Shown here: positions 26,968 to 35,622 of the stretch, in pieces
Position numbering within the stretch: the first letter of the stretch is position 1
How the letters are laid out: the number at the start of each line of letters is the position of its first letter
NCBI RefSeq assembly: GCF_003286415.2
Contig: NZ_CP043450.1
Location: forward strand, 1,178,001-1,242,000
Direction of reading: 5' to 3'
Length of the DNA: 64,000 bases
From: Mucilaginibacter rubeus
GTDB taxonomy: Bacteria > Bacteroidota > Bacteroidia > Sphingobacteriales > Sphingobacteriaceae
The notes under the pieces: generated by a model
What the model saw: only the letters and a program-made list of their open reading frames with translations
Database searches by the model: none
What the model was told of the DNA's origin: nothing
Made by a program: the position numbers and the translations under genes

Positions 26968-27612
26968 TTACCTGCCGCCGCTCATCGCTTTCAGGTCATC
27001 CAGGGTGATCTTTTCAAAGTCAGCAGGGATGCCAAATGTACCGGCAGGGTTTTTTTGTTCGGTGATGCTTTTAACAGTAACCTCGGTGCTTTGACCTTGT
27101 GAAAATGAAGTATACTGAACCGGGAACCCACCAACATTGCGGTAATATTTAGCAATACCTGTGGTTGGTAAAGTAACATCGTTAGTTACCCAAACATCAT
27201 AGGTTTTGTTGGTTTTAGTATCTGTAGCTACTACCTTTTTGCAGTTGAAGCCCGAAATTACTTTGGTTTCGGTACCCGGAGCAAATGTTAGTGTTGGTAG
27301 GGTGGCCAAAGCCTGATCAACCTCATCAGGAGTTGCGATGGCCGCTTTTTTAATTGAAGCCACCGGCACGTCAACCAAAACAGCTAAAGATTTGCCATCA
27401 GCGTCGGTTAATATTTTAATAGTAGCCGGACCGGTAGTAAATTGCATAGCTGCAGAATCGGCACGGAAATAACTTTTCGCTTCAACTTGTTGTCCCTGCA
27501 TTGCCGTAGAAATAGTTATCACACCCTCTTTATAAGCTTTTTGGGCGTTAGCGCTGATTGCTGTTGCGGTAAGGGCAAGGCCTAAGGCAACGTTGAAAAT
27601 TTTAATGTTCAT
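26968..27612 (-). CDS. Exported protein of unknown function (DUF4412-like)
   Basis: This 214-aa protein has a clear signal peptide ending ISANAQ. The mature part is beta-rich and resembles DUF4412/GLPGLI-type periplasmic proteins of Bacteroidota: a YKEGVITISTAM strand, a KVISGFNCKKVVATDTKTNKTYDVWVTND block, and an ending PADFEKITLDDL. The GFNCKK cysteine is a typical conserved point of this group. Function unknown. It lies upstream of the LtaS-like gene on the same strand with a 74-nt gap that holds the inverted repeat. Confidence 0.7.
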   Translation of the reverse strand: MNIKIFNVALGLALTATAISANAQKAYKEGVITISTAMQGQQVEAKSYFRADSAAMQFTTGPATIKILTDADGKSLAVLVDVPVASIKKAAIATPDEVDQALATLPTLTFAPGTETKVISGFNCKKVVATDTKTNKTYDVWVTNDVTLPTTGIAKYYRNVGGFPVQYTSFSQGQSTEVTVKSITEQKNPAGTFGIPADFEKITLDDLKAMSGGR

Positions 27613-27691
27613 GTTTTGAGTTTGATTTAATACAAAATTGACTTTTATTAATTAAAAGACAAATTTTTAGGTATGTAGTTTAATATGTTTT

Positions 27692-29794
27692 TCAATTAGA
27701 TGCTGCTATAAACGATTTGTTACGTTTTAAAACCACATAATTAGCGTGCAGGTAGCGGGCCTGATCCACAATAAGCTGTATGGTTTTAGGGGTGTTTGTG
27801 GCATCAATAATTATGGTATGATATTCGTGATTTTTATTAATAATAGCAAGCGGAATTTTAGGGTTGCCGGTAATGTACAGGTAGTCAGTTTTTTGTTTTA
27901 TGGTTGATGTTGTATCGATATCGCCATTGTTGATGATGGATATGGATTGATTCCGGAACTGTATAAAATTATCCTGCTTTTGTAAAAATGCCGACCGGAT
28001 CTCTTGATCTGGTTGGTACAATGCAACATCGCTTACTTTACAACTATCAAGGTACGGCCTTATGGAGTAATTGTAGTTTTTATCGGTATCGGCAAGGTTA
28101 CTTATTACGATAGCGCGGTTACCGTTTTTGAACACGATACCCGAGTTTTTACGCAGGTTTAAAAAGGCGATGCTGTTTGTATTGTAGGAGCGATATCTTT
28201 TTACGCCGATACTAAAGGTAAACAAAAGCATCAGTATGAGACCTGTCCGTAACAGCCAAGCTCGTTTATCATACAAAAAGTAAAACACGCAAATGATAAT
28301 GGCATAGAGTAAAAGGTACTCGGTTGTGGTGAGCCATATTTTACTGATGCTTGCAAAAGGTAAATGCTCAACCCAGGCCAGTACATAGTTCATGAGTAAA
28401 ATGGTTTTCTCTAAAAGCCAGGCCAGGCAAGCCGATATATAAGGAATTTGAGGTAGCAGCAGGTAAAAAATACCGCTGTACATGATAACAGCGGTTGGGA
28501 TGACAATAAATAAATTACTGAACAGGAAATAAACCGGGAACTGGTGAAAGTAAAAGGCACTTAGCGGAAAGGTAATAACCTGTGCAGCTACAGATACCGA
28601 GCAAAGGACCCAGAGTTTGTCTATCCATTGATTTTTGAAAGTAAACCACGCGTAAACTACCGGCTGTAAAATAACAAGTCCGGCTACGGCGAGGTAGGAC
28701 AACTGAAAGCCCACATCCGTTATCAGTAAAGGATTGTACAATAACAATATAAACGCGGATATAGCCAGGATATTTAAATTGTTGATATACCGGTTATAGG
28801 TTTTCCCAATGATAACTGTACTGATCATTACTGCGGCCCGGCAAACTGCAGGTGAGAACCCGGTAAGCATGGCATAATACCAGATAACGGGAATGATGAT
28901 GACTGCCCTGATGAGCCGACCATGCCTCCACCTGTCCAGAAAACTAAGGATAAAAGCCAGCAAAGCCCAGATTATTGCCACATGTGCACCTGAAACCGAC
29001 AGCACATGGATAGTACCGGTTTTGGAATATGCCTGCAGTACATCGTCGCTTAAATCGGCTTTGTAACCTAATATCAGGGTAGAGGCTACGGCTATGGCGT
29101 TTGGATCACGTAATTGTTGTTTTAGTCTTTGAACCATTTGTCGCCTGAGGGACAGTGCTTGCGATATGAAAGGGTTACCTGTATTTGATTGTACCAAACG
29201 ATATTGTCCCGGATATAAAAACTCCTGGTAATAAACATTCTGGTGCGCGAGGTATTTTTTGTAGTTAAATTCTGCCGGGTTAAAGGGCGGATCGATAGGG
29301 GAGTACTTGCCGGGAATCAGCAGTTCATCACCATAAGTGAGCTTTATTGCCACGCTATCTTTTATCGCGATTAGCAATGTGCCGGTTGTTGGTACCGCTT
29401 GGTTTTGGTTGATGTTTGCAATAACTGTCGCCGTAAAACGGATTAGGCCGTTTTTAAGTTGAGGCTCGGTATTAATACGTACAATAAGCCTTTGTGCAGG
29501 CTGTTTTGAAAAATGCCCGGTACCATTAAGCTCATTATTATTGATGACAGCTATCCAACCCGCAAGTAATAGTAGCAGATGAATGAGAACACCGCCGAGC
29601 CATCGTTTTTTATAAACTTTGAAGCGGTTATAATAAAAATTGAGCAGCAGGAACAAAATCAGCAGGCTTGCAAAACCAATGGCCAAAGGCACCAAATAAA
29701 TGGCCAAATTGAAATTGATACCGACGCCTGTTCCTAACAAAAACGGAAGCAATAAAATAACAACCGGGATCTCGCTCTTATGATTAGCGATCAT
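27692..29794 (-). CDS. comEC: ComEC/Rec2-family DNA-uptake channel protein
   Basis: This 700-aa membrane protein has an N-terminal TM pair, the DUF4131 OB-like domain (about 25-190; GTLLIAIKDSVAIKL, KYSPIDPPFNPAEFNYKKYL) and the multi-helix Competence domain (about 225-500) with the characteristic SKTGTIHVLSVSGAHVAII and TGFSPAVCRAAVM. ComEC forms the inner-membrane channel for single-stranded DNA in natural transformation. The C-terminal region (about 520-700) should be the metallo-beta-lactamase domain, but it lacks the HxHxDH motif and is short, so the nuclease-like part is degenerate. No other competence gene is in the window. Confidence 0.9.
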   Translation of the reverse strand: MIANHKSEIPVVILLLPFLLGTGVGINFNLAIYLVPLAIGFASLLILFLLLNFYYNRFKVYKKRWLGGVLIHLLLLLAGWIAVINNNELNGTGHFSKQPAQRLIVRINTEPQLKNGLIRFTATVIANINQNQAVPTTGTLLIAIKDSVAIKLTYGDELLIPGKYSPIDPPFNPAEFNYKKYLAHQNVYYQEFLYPGQYRLVQSNTGNPFISQALSLRRQMVQRLKQQLRDPNAIAVASTLILGYKADLSDDVLQAYSKTGTIHVLSVSGAHVAIIWALLAFILSFLDRWRHGRLIRAVIIIPVIWYYAMLTGFSPAVCRAAVMISTVIIGKTYNRYINNLNILAISAFILLLYNPLLITDVGFQLSYLAVAGLVILQPVVYAWFTFKNQWIDKLWVLCSVSVAAQVITFPLSAFYFHQFPVYFLFSNLFIVIPTAVIMYSGIFYLLLPQIPYISACLAWLLEKTILLMNYVLAWVEHLPFASISKIWLTTTEYLLLYAIIICVFYFLYDKRAWLLRTGLILMLLFTFSIGVKRYRSYNTNSIAFLNLRKNSGIVFKNGNRAIVISNLADTDKNYNYSIRPYLDSCKVSDVALYQPDQEIRSAFLQKQDNFIQFRNQSISIINNGDIDTTSTIKQKTDYLYITGNPKIPLAIINKNHEYHTIIIDATNTPKTIQLIVDQARYLHANYVVLKRNKSFIAASN

Positions 29795-29884
29795 ATTAAG
29801 TACGGCTTGTTATTGCAGGTGACAGCATGGTTATAGGTAAACCTAAAAGGATTATAAAAATAAAGATAGTTTTTATGCTGTAGA

Positions 29885-30220
29885 TTACAACTGGTCGCGT
29901 ACTTCGAGCAGAAACTTTTTGAGGTTTTCGAGCGAGTCGATAACACGTTGGTTATCTTTTGTATCGCCCATATTGTTTTTGAGGTGATCTTTTGCGCCGT
30001 TTAAGGTGTAGCCCTTATCCCGGATGAGGTGGAAGATGATCTTGAAATTTTCGATATCTTCGGGGGTGAAATACCGGTTGCCTTTTTTGTTTTTCTTGGG
30101 CTGCAGTACGTCAAATTCCTTTTCGTAAAAACGTATAAGCGATTGATTAACATCAAACATGGCCGACACCTCGCCCATGGTGTAGTACATCTTGCTTATT
30201 TCACGTTCTTTATACGGCAT
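29885..30220 (-). CDS. MerR-family transcriptional regulator
   Basis: This 111-aa protein has a MerR winged helix-turn-helix: YYTMGEVSAMFDVNQSLIRFYEKEF (about 12-36) and the wing GNRYFTPEDIENFKIIFHLI. A short C-terminal helix serves as dimerisation coil, and there is no effector domain. Such short MerR proteins are common next to housekeeping genes in Bacteroidota; target unknown. An internal start at residue 11 (MYYTMGEV) is also possible. Confidence 0.85.
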   Translation of the reverse strand: MPYKEREISKMYYTMGEVSAMFDVNQSLIRFYEKEFDVLQPKKNKKGNRYFTPEDIENFKIIFHLIRDKGYTLNGAKDHLKNNMGDTKDNQRVIDSLENLKKFLLEVRDQL

Positions 30221-30342
30221 AGTACAAATGTATTTATTTGATTTCGGAATTGGGAATTTCGATTTCGGAATTTTCTTCGGGTCGCGTTACTTTTGTAATG
30301 ACCCAGTAATACATAATTACTTAACCTGTAACATGCGCGTGG

Positions 30343-30543
30343 CTATTTAGTTTCGCTCCAGGGCAGAGAAGAAGCTTTACCTGCTAAAAAATCAGCTTTG
30401 CGGCTGGCCAGTTCTTTCGCCTGTTGCTCAAGAATGGCATCGCTTTCATTATCTATACGGTAGTTGTAATCCAAACTGTCAAGAAATGCCAGGAGTACCC
30501 TTTTCTCCTGTTCGTTTTGAATGTCTACTCTTAAAGTTTCCAT
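30343..30543 (-). CDS. Small soluble protein of unknown function, antitoxin-like
   Basis: The ATG at 30543 gives 66 aa (METLRVDIQNEQEKRVLLAFLDSL...). It has a beta strand, a helix and a charged helical tail (EQQAKELASRKADFLAGKASSLPWSE), a layout like small antitoxins of the Phd or DUF2683-type class. No toxin gene is adjacent, which argues against a toxin-antitoxin pair in this place. Function unknown. Confidence 0.55.
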   Translation of the reverse strand: METLRVDIQNEQEKRVLLAFLDSLDYNYRIDNESDAILEQQAKELASRKADFLAGKASSLPWSETK

Positions 30544-30665
30544 ACGCAAATTTAATTCAAATAAGGCGAATTAGTATTTAAACGCCGCAACAACTTTAAG
30601 GTTATATTTTAATTGACACTATATTTTATTAGAAACACATTTGTGGGTGCTTGTGAAAAGTAGAT

Positions 30666-31340
30666 TTACTTTTTAATTACGTAGTTAGTTGTAAACTCTC
30701 TTATTGCAAGTGTATCATTTTTGTCGAGTGCCGTGTTTATAGACGACGGATTGAATTCATTTGACGATGATGTGGTATACTTTTTAATAAGCTTATTGGT
30801 GGTTGGGTCTCTGTGTAAAAAACAAATATCAATTCCAATAACCTTAGCTGCCGAATCATCGCTGGTAAAGATCAACGAACTGGTATATAGGTATTTATTG
30901 TTCTCATTGAAAATGTTCAAATGCTTATAAAAAGGTGAAAATACTGCTCTGATATCATCGCCGTTATCCATTGAAATTTCGGTGTGCACATCATTATAAA
31001 ATGCCTGTTTACCGTTGCTGGATAGATCCCCGCTATAATGATCATTAGCAATTTCAATTTTTTCAGGCGATGTGAAAGTAATATCGTTTTGAGGTGTTGA
31101 GACAGAATGCGACATCAAATTAAGCTCCGTTGATATAATGGCTTTTGCTTTAACGACAGGGTCACTAACTTCTCCCTGGTAAGTGAACACCCTTTCGGTA
31201 GAGAGCGTTACACCCTGGTACTGAAATACCTTTGGAAATGTATCCGTTGAACTTTGGGTCTGCCTGTCTTTTTTGCAGGATGCGGCCGTGATACTGATAA
31301 TAGTGAATAATAAGGCAATAGGTTTGTAGGATAATTTCAT
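30666..31340 (-). CDS. Lipoprotein of unknown function
   Basis: The start at 31340 (MKLSYKPIALLFTI...) gives a 224-aa lipoprotein with lipobox ITAASC; longer starts lack a signal. The mature protein is polar and beta-rich (VFQYQGVTLSTERVFTYQGE). Function not recognised. It stands alone on the minus strand, divergent from alaS. Confidence 0.65.
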   Translation of the reverse strand: MKLSYKPIALLFTIISITAASCKKDRQTQSSTDTFPKVFQYQGVTLSTERVFTYQGEVSDPVVKAKAIISTELNLMSHSVSTPQNDITFTSPEKIEIANDHYSGDLSSNGKQAFYNDVHTEISMDNGDDIRAVFSPFYKHLNIFNENNKYLYTSSLIFTSDDSAAKVIGIDICFLHRDPTTNKLIKKYTTSSSNEFNPSSINTALDKNDTLAIREFTTNYVIKK

Positions 31341-31666
31341 AATACTTTGTGATAGGTTGCAAAAATAGGTTAATAGTTTTAATTGTATAATAGTAATGAT
31401 ATGGTCTGACAGTGTTGCCCGGCTAAAGTTTAACAGGCATATCGGGGACAACAACTACATGGTTGAGTGTCAGATAGATTAAATTAAAGCACTTTCCCAC
31501 TTCCGGGCTTTCTGTTTCCCGGATTATTATCGTTCGTTCTGCGAGAGAGTAAGAGGGGGCGATAATTCAACTAAGAAGTTTAAGTTAATTTCAAGCTGAT
31601 TAATAAATAAATCTGAAATCGAAAATCCGATATCCGAAATAATTGAAAATCCTATCTTTGCTCCCT
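31341..31666 (+). other. Divergent region upstream of alaS with possible leader hairpins
   Basis: This 326-nt region contains a 6-bp stem TCCGGG/CCCGGA (31502-31507 with 31518-31523) and a 7-bp pair ATTATCG/CGATAAT (31526-31532 with 31560-31566) enclosing a purine-rich run. No coding frame. These may be leader structures of a longer alaS transcript, but evidence is weak. Confidence 0.35.
31653..31660 (+). promoter_or_regulatory. Candidate -7 box (TATCTTTG) of alaS
   Basis: Exact TAnnTTTG, 6 nt before the ATG at 31667. The transcript start would fall on or next to the A of ATG, so the mRNA may be leaderless. No clear -33 element. Confidence 0.5.
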
Positions 31667-34327
31667 ATGACTGCTACTGAAATACGACAGGCTTTTCTTG
31701 ATTTTTTTGTTTCAAAGGGACATACCATCGTTCCTTCGGCACCAATTGTAATTAAAAACGATCCAACCCTGATGTTTACCAACGCGGGGATGAACCAGTT
31801 TAAAGATATATTTTTAGGCGAGGCGGCACCTAAGGCCCCGCGCGTAGCCGATACACAACGTTGTTTACGCGTATCGGGTAAGCACAACGATTTGGAAGAA
31901 GTAGGTATCGATACCTATCATCACACCATGTTTGAAATGCTGGGCAACTGGAGCTTTGGCGACTACTTTAAAAAAGAAGCCATTGCCTGGAGCTGGGAAC
32001 TGCTTACCGAAGTGTACAAGCTGCCTAAAGACCGCCTGTATGTTACCTACTTTGAAGGCGACGAAAAGGAAGGCCTTGAAGCGGATACCGAAACCTACCA
32101 ACTGTGGAAACAGTATGTGGCTGAAGATCATATTCTTCGCGGTAACAAAAAAGATAACTTTTGGGAAATGGGCGAAACTGGCCCCTGTGGTCCATGTTCG
32201 GAAATTCACTTTGACAGTCGCCCGGATAGTGAGCGTGCGGAAGAAAGCGGTGCTACATTAGTAAATGCGGATCACGATCAGGTTATCGAGATCTGGAACG
32301 ATGTATTTATGCAGTTTAACCGCCTTAAAGGTGGTGTATTGCAGCCGCTCCCTAACAAACATGTTGATACCGGTATGGGTTTTGAGCGTTTGGTGCGTGT
32401 GCTGCAGGGTAAAACATCCAACTATGATACCGACGTTTTCCAGCCGATGATCCAGTTCATTGCCGAAAAATCGGGTAAGAAATATAACAGCGCCGCCAAA
32501 CCGGGTGACGCCGATTGGAACGATGCGGTTGCTATGCGTGTACTGGCCGATCATATCCGTGCCATAAGCTTCGCCATTGCCGACGGACAATTGCCTGCAA
32601 GTAATAAAGCGGGTTATGTGATCCGCAGGATTCTGCGCAGGGCTGTGCGTTATAGCTATCAAACCTTAGGTTTTAAAGAGCCATTCTTTAACCAACTGGT
32701 ACCTTTACTGGCCGAACAGTTTAAAGGAGTATTCAATAATCTATTTGAGCAAAAAGACTTTGTGCAAAAGGTGATTCTGGAAGAAGAGGTTTCTTTCTTA
32801 AGGACCTTACAGCAAGGTATTATCTACTTCGAGAACAACATTGTAGGAGACACCGTTTGGGGGGACCTTAGCAAGACGGGTGAAATTCCAGGCCAAATGG
32901 CATTTTTATTGTCGGATACCTATGGCTTTCCTTTGGACTTAACTGAGCTTATGGCTCGTGAGAAAGGTCTAACCGTGGATGTTCTTGGCTTTGAAAAATT
33001 ACTTGCCGAACAAAAAAACCGTTCCCGGGCTGCTACGGCTATTGATACCGGCGACTGGATCGTATTAAGGGATGATGAATCGGTTGAATTTACCGGTTAT
33101 GACGAAACGGAGAGCATTGCTCATATCGTAAAATATCGTAAAGTAACTGCCAAAGGTAAAGAGCAATATCAACTGGTATTAGATAAAACGCCTTTCTATG
33201 CCGAAAGCGGTGGCCAGGTGGGGGATAAAGGCGAACTGGTTTTCCCTGACGGCGAGATCATCCTGGTTACAGATACCAAAAAAGAAAACGGACTGATAGT
33301 TCATTTTACCGATAAACTGCCGCAGGATATTGACGATGCGTTAACCGCCATTGTTGATCCTGCTTTACGCAGTCAAACCAACAGCAACCACTCGGCTACG
33401 CACTTGCTGCATGCAGCTATGAAGCAGGTATTGGGCGCACACGTAAACCAAAAAGGTTCGTTGGTTAATGCTGATTATTTAAGGTTCGACTTTTCGCACT
33501 TTGCTAAAGTTACTGACGAGGAGCTGGCGCAGATTGAGGCTATAGTAAACCAAAAGGTACGTGAAAATATCCCGCTTAAGGAAGAGCGCAGCGTATTATA
33601 TGCCGAGGCTATCAGCAGCGGTGTAACAGCCCTGTTCGGCGAAAAATATGGCGAGTATGTGCGTGTAATTACTTTTGATGATAATTTCAGCAAGGAGCTT
33701 TGCGGTGGTACGCACGTAAAGGCAACCGGGCAAATCGGTTTCTTTAAAATTATAGCCGAAAGCGCTGTTGCCGCAGGTGTACGCCGTATTGAGGCTATTA
33801 CTGGTGTTGCTGCCGAAAAATATATTGTTACCCAAAACGCTTTGGTTAACCAGTTAAAGGAATTGCTTAAAAATCCAAAGGATCTTTCAAAAAGTATTGA
33901 AGGATTGCTGGATGAAAATGCCAAACTGAAAAAAGAGATCGAGAAATCGATCCTCGAAAAATCATCAGGTCTGAAAACCGAACTGGCTCAAAAAGCCGAA
34001 GCTATTGGCGACATCAATTTCATCGCCCAAAAAGTAGCCCTGCCCAATGCTGACGCGGTTAAAAACCTGGCTTATCAGCTTAAAGACATCGTATCAAACC
34101 TGTTCCTTGTGCTGGTCGCTGATTTTGATGGCAAACCAAGCATCACCGTAATGATTGCCGAAAACCTGGTGAAAGAAAAAGGCCTGCATGCCGGTAATAT
34201 CGTAAAAGAACTGGCCAAAGAGGTTAAAGGCGGCGGCGGCGGTCAGCCGTTTTTCGCAACTGCCGGCGGTAGTGACGTGAGCGGGTTGGATAACGCGCTG
34301 GCTAAGGCGAGAAGCTTTGTAGCTTAG
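31667..34327 (+). CDS. alaS: Alanine-tRNA ligase
   Basis: The start at 31667 gives MTATEIRQAFLDFF, the usual N terminus; 886 aa is full length. The class II catalytic domain has FTNAGMNQFKDIFLG and HTMFEMLGNWSFGDYFK, the editing domain has the zinc motif H575-SAT-H579 and C679-GGT-H683, and the C-Ala domain ends GGGGQPFFATAGG. It charges tRNA-Ala and clears mischarged Ser or Gly. Single-gene transcript. Confidence 0.97.
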   Translation: MTATEIRQAFLDFFVSKGHTIVPSAPIVIKNDPTLMFTNAGMNQFKDIFLGEAAPKAPRVADTQRCLRVSGKHNDLEEVGIDTYHHTMFEMLGNWSFGDYFKKEAIAWSWELLTEVYKLPKDRLYVTYFEGDEKEGLEADTETYQLWKQYVAEDHILRGNKKDNFWEMGETGPCGPCSEIHFDSRPDSERAEESGATLVNADHDQVIEIWNDVFMQFNRLKGGVLQPLPNKHVDTGMGFERLVRVLQGKTSNYDTDVFQPMIQFIAEKSGKKYNSAAKPGDADWNDAVAMRVLADHIRAISFAIADGQLPASNKAGYVIRRILRRAVRYSYQTLGFKEPFFNQLVPLLAEQFKGVFNNLFEQKDFVQKVILEEEVSFLRTLQQGIIYFENNIVGDTVWGDLSKTGEIPGQMAFLLSDTYGFPLDLTELMAREKGLTVDVLGFEKLLAEQKNRSRAATAIDTGDWIVLRDDESVEFTGYDETESIAHIVKYRKVTAKGKEQYQLVLDKTPFYAESGGQVGDKGELVFPDGEIILVTDTKKENGLIVHFTDKLPQDIDDALTAIVDPALRSQTNSNHSATHLLHAAMKQVLGAHVNQKGSLVNADYLRFDFSHFAKVTDEELAQIEAIVNQKVRENIPLKEERSVLYAEAISSGVTALFGEKYGEYVRVITFDDNFSKELCGGTHVKATGQIGFFKIIAESAVAAGVRRIEAITGVAAEKYIVTQNALVNQLKELLKNPKDLSKSIEGLLDENAKLKKEIEKSILEKSSGLKTELAQKAEAIGDINFIAQKVALPNADAVKNLAYQLKDIVSNLFLVLVADFDGKPSITVMIAENLVKEKGLHAGNIVKELAKEVKGGGGGQPFFATAGGSDVSGLDNALAKARSFVA

Positions 34328-34351
34328 TTAAAAAAGCAAAATCTCAAAATG

Positions 34352-34446
34352 ATGTCATTGCGAGCGAAGCGCGGCAATCTCGTAGCCAATGCCTTTCCGC
34401 CCTGTACAGCTACGAGATTGCTTCGTCGTTCCTCCTCGCGATGACA
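34352..34446. repeat. Dispersed long palindrome (GTCATTGCGAG family), copy 2
   Basis: Starts ATGTCATTGCGAGCGAAGCG and ends CCTCGCGATGACAT, 25 nt after the alaS stop. The arms are imperfect (one arm carries the GAGGAACGACGAAGC variant), with an inner GCTACGAGATTGC stem. Confidence 0.85.
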
Positions 34447-34454
34447 TAAAATAA

Positions 34455-34488
34455 AAAAACGACCGCCTCAGCAGAAGCGGTCGTTTTT
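34455..34488. terminator. Bidirectional terminator between alaS and the convergent gene
   Basis: A 12-bp perfect stem AAAAACGACCGC (34455-34466) with its complement at 34477-34488 and a 10-nt loop; A/T runs on both sides. Confidence 0.85.
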
Positions 34489-34526
34489 ATTTTATATACT
34501 TTTTTGGGGAAAAGTCTCGTTGAATA

Positions 34527-35039
34527 TTAATGGTGGTGACCATTATCGTGTCCACGGTGTTCAACTACGCGGGTACGTTTTACTACAGTTTTATGCGGCT
34601 TTTGGTAGCGGTTTACAACGCGGGTACGATTCACAACACGTGTGCGGTTAACTACCCTGGTATGATAATTATCACGAACAATCACGTTACGGGTACCACG
34701 GTAACGGGCATAAGTGTCACGGTCGTGCGCAAAATAAGTGTATGGCCTTGGGCGGTTTACGGCAACTTTATAACCGGTGGCAATATTATAACTTCTATAG
34801 CGTGGGGGCAAGGCAGTCCTCCTAACCCATGTGCCACCTTCTAAATAAACATATTGATGGGTTGGCACATAATAGTAGCTTTCCACATCCGGTAAATAGT
34901 AGTAGTTAACACCTGCATATTCGGCAGGTGGGTTCCATAAACCAACGTTTACATTTACGTTTACCTGTGCATTTGCTTTTGTAACCGAAGCTGCAAGTAC
35001 AAAACATCCCGCAAGCATTCCTAAAATTAACTTTTTCAT
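34527..35039 (-). CDS. Exported basic repeat protein of unknown function
   Basis: The start at 35039 (MKKLILGMLAGCFVL...) gives a signal peptide ending ANAQ and a 170-aa product. The mature part has a tyrosine-rich N-terminal half (YAGVNYYYLPDVESYYYVPTH) and a strongly basic C-terminal half with a tandem RVVNRT repeat, ending in a His-rich tail (EHRGHDNGHHH). The pattern is seen in small Bacteroidota envelope proteins of unknown role. The basic tail could bind DNA, LPS or polyphosphate, but this is a guess. Confidence 0.65.
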   Translation of the reverse strand: MKKLILGMLAGCFVLAASVTKANAQVNVNVNVGLWNPPAEYAGVNYYYLPDVESYYYVPTHQYVYLEGGTWVRRTALPPRYRSYNIATGYKVAVNRPRPYTYFAHDRDTYARYRGTRNVIVRDNYHTRVVNRTRVVNRTRVVNRYQKPHKTVVKRTRVVEHRGHDNGHHH

Positions 35040-35172
35040 AGTGTCTGTATAAATATGCGGGCACATACTCAATTTCTGTGCCTGTATGTTGATAGACGGT
35101 ATCATCCGGATAAGGTTTAAATCTACCAAGCTGTTAAAATCAACGAACATCATTTACATGTTGATAAAACTT

Positions 35173-35303
35173 CATTGTCGTTGGTTTTAACCAACGGATC
35201 ATCGAAAAGCGATAAAAGGACCTCAGCCAAAAACTGCTCGTATAATTGGGCTAAAGCCAAGTCTTTTCAGTCTTTACTCCGTTGGTTAAAACCTACGACA
35301 ATG
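35173..35303. repeat. Inverted-repeat element with 25-bp ends
   Basis: The left arm (35173-35197, CATTGTCGTTGGTTTTAACC onward) and right arm (35279-35303) match at 24 of 25 positions; each arm also contains the self-complementary CGTTGGTT/AACCAACG. The 81-bp centre has no frame. Size and form fit a MITE-like or REP-like element. Confidence 0.75.
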
Positions 35304-35573
35304 GATTTATTGCAAACGGCCTTTAAGTTAATCTCAGGTTATTAACTTTCACTTTTTAAATGATGTAAGTCGCTGTCGCAATTGGATTTTTTAGGCTTAA
35401 TGCTTTTTATCTTAGAAAATTTAGCAATGCGAAAGCCATCAGTGCTATTGCTACACTTCATTGATTATGTGTAGTAAACTGTAAACCTGATGTTTCCTAC
35501 CTTATAAGTATATTATTGCATCTTTACCGTTGTTTTTAAGAGCAAAATGGTACCGATAGTTTATTAATCTTTA

Positions 35574-35581
35574 TATATTTG
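35574..35581 (+). promoter_or_regulatory. Candidate -7 box (TATATTTG) of gatB
   Basis: Exact TAnnTTTG about 42 nt before the gatB start, which leaves a normal leader of roughly 35 nt. Confidence 0.55.
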
Positions 35582-35622
35582 GTTTTTATAGCTAAGTAAA
35601 CTATAGCTGAATTTTTTATTTT

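Larger units (their letters stand above)
35040..35622. other. Intergenic region between the basic exported protein gene and gatB
   Basis: 583 nt with no coding frame. It holds a 131-bp inverted-repeat element (35173-35303) and the gatB promoter box (35574-35581). The stretch 35304-35570 shows nothing recognisable. Confidence 0.5.

Noticed and set aside
30343..30543. Toxin-antitoxin pair
   Set aside because: Only an antitoxin-like small protein is seen; no adjacent toxin gene.
32258..32662. Minus-strand open frame inside alaS
   Set aside because: Antisense shadow of a conserved gene.
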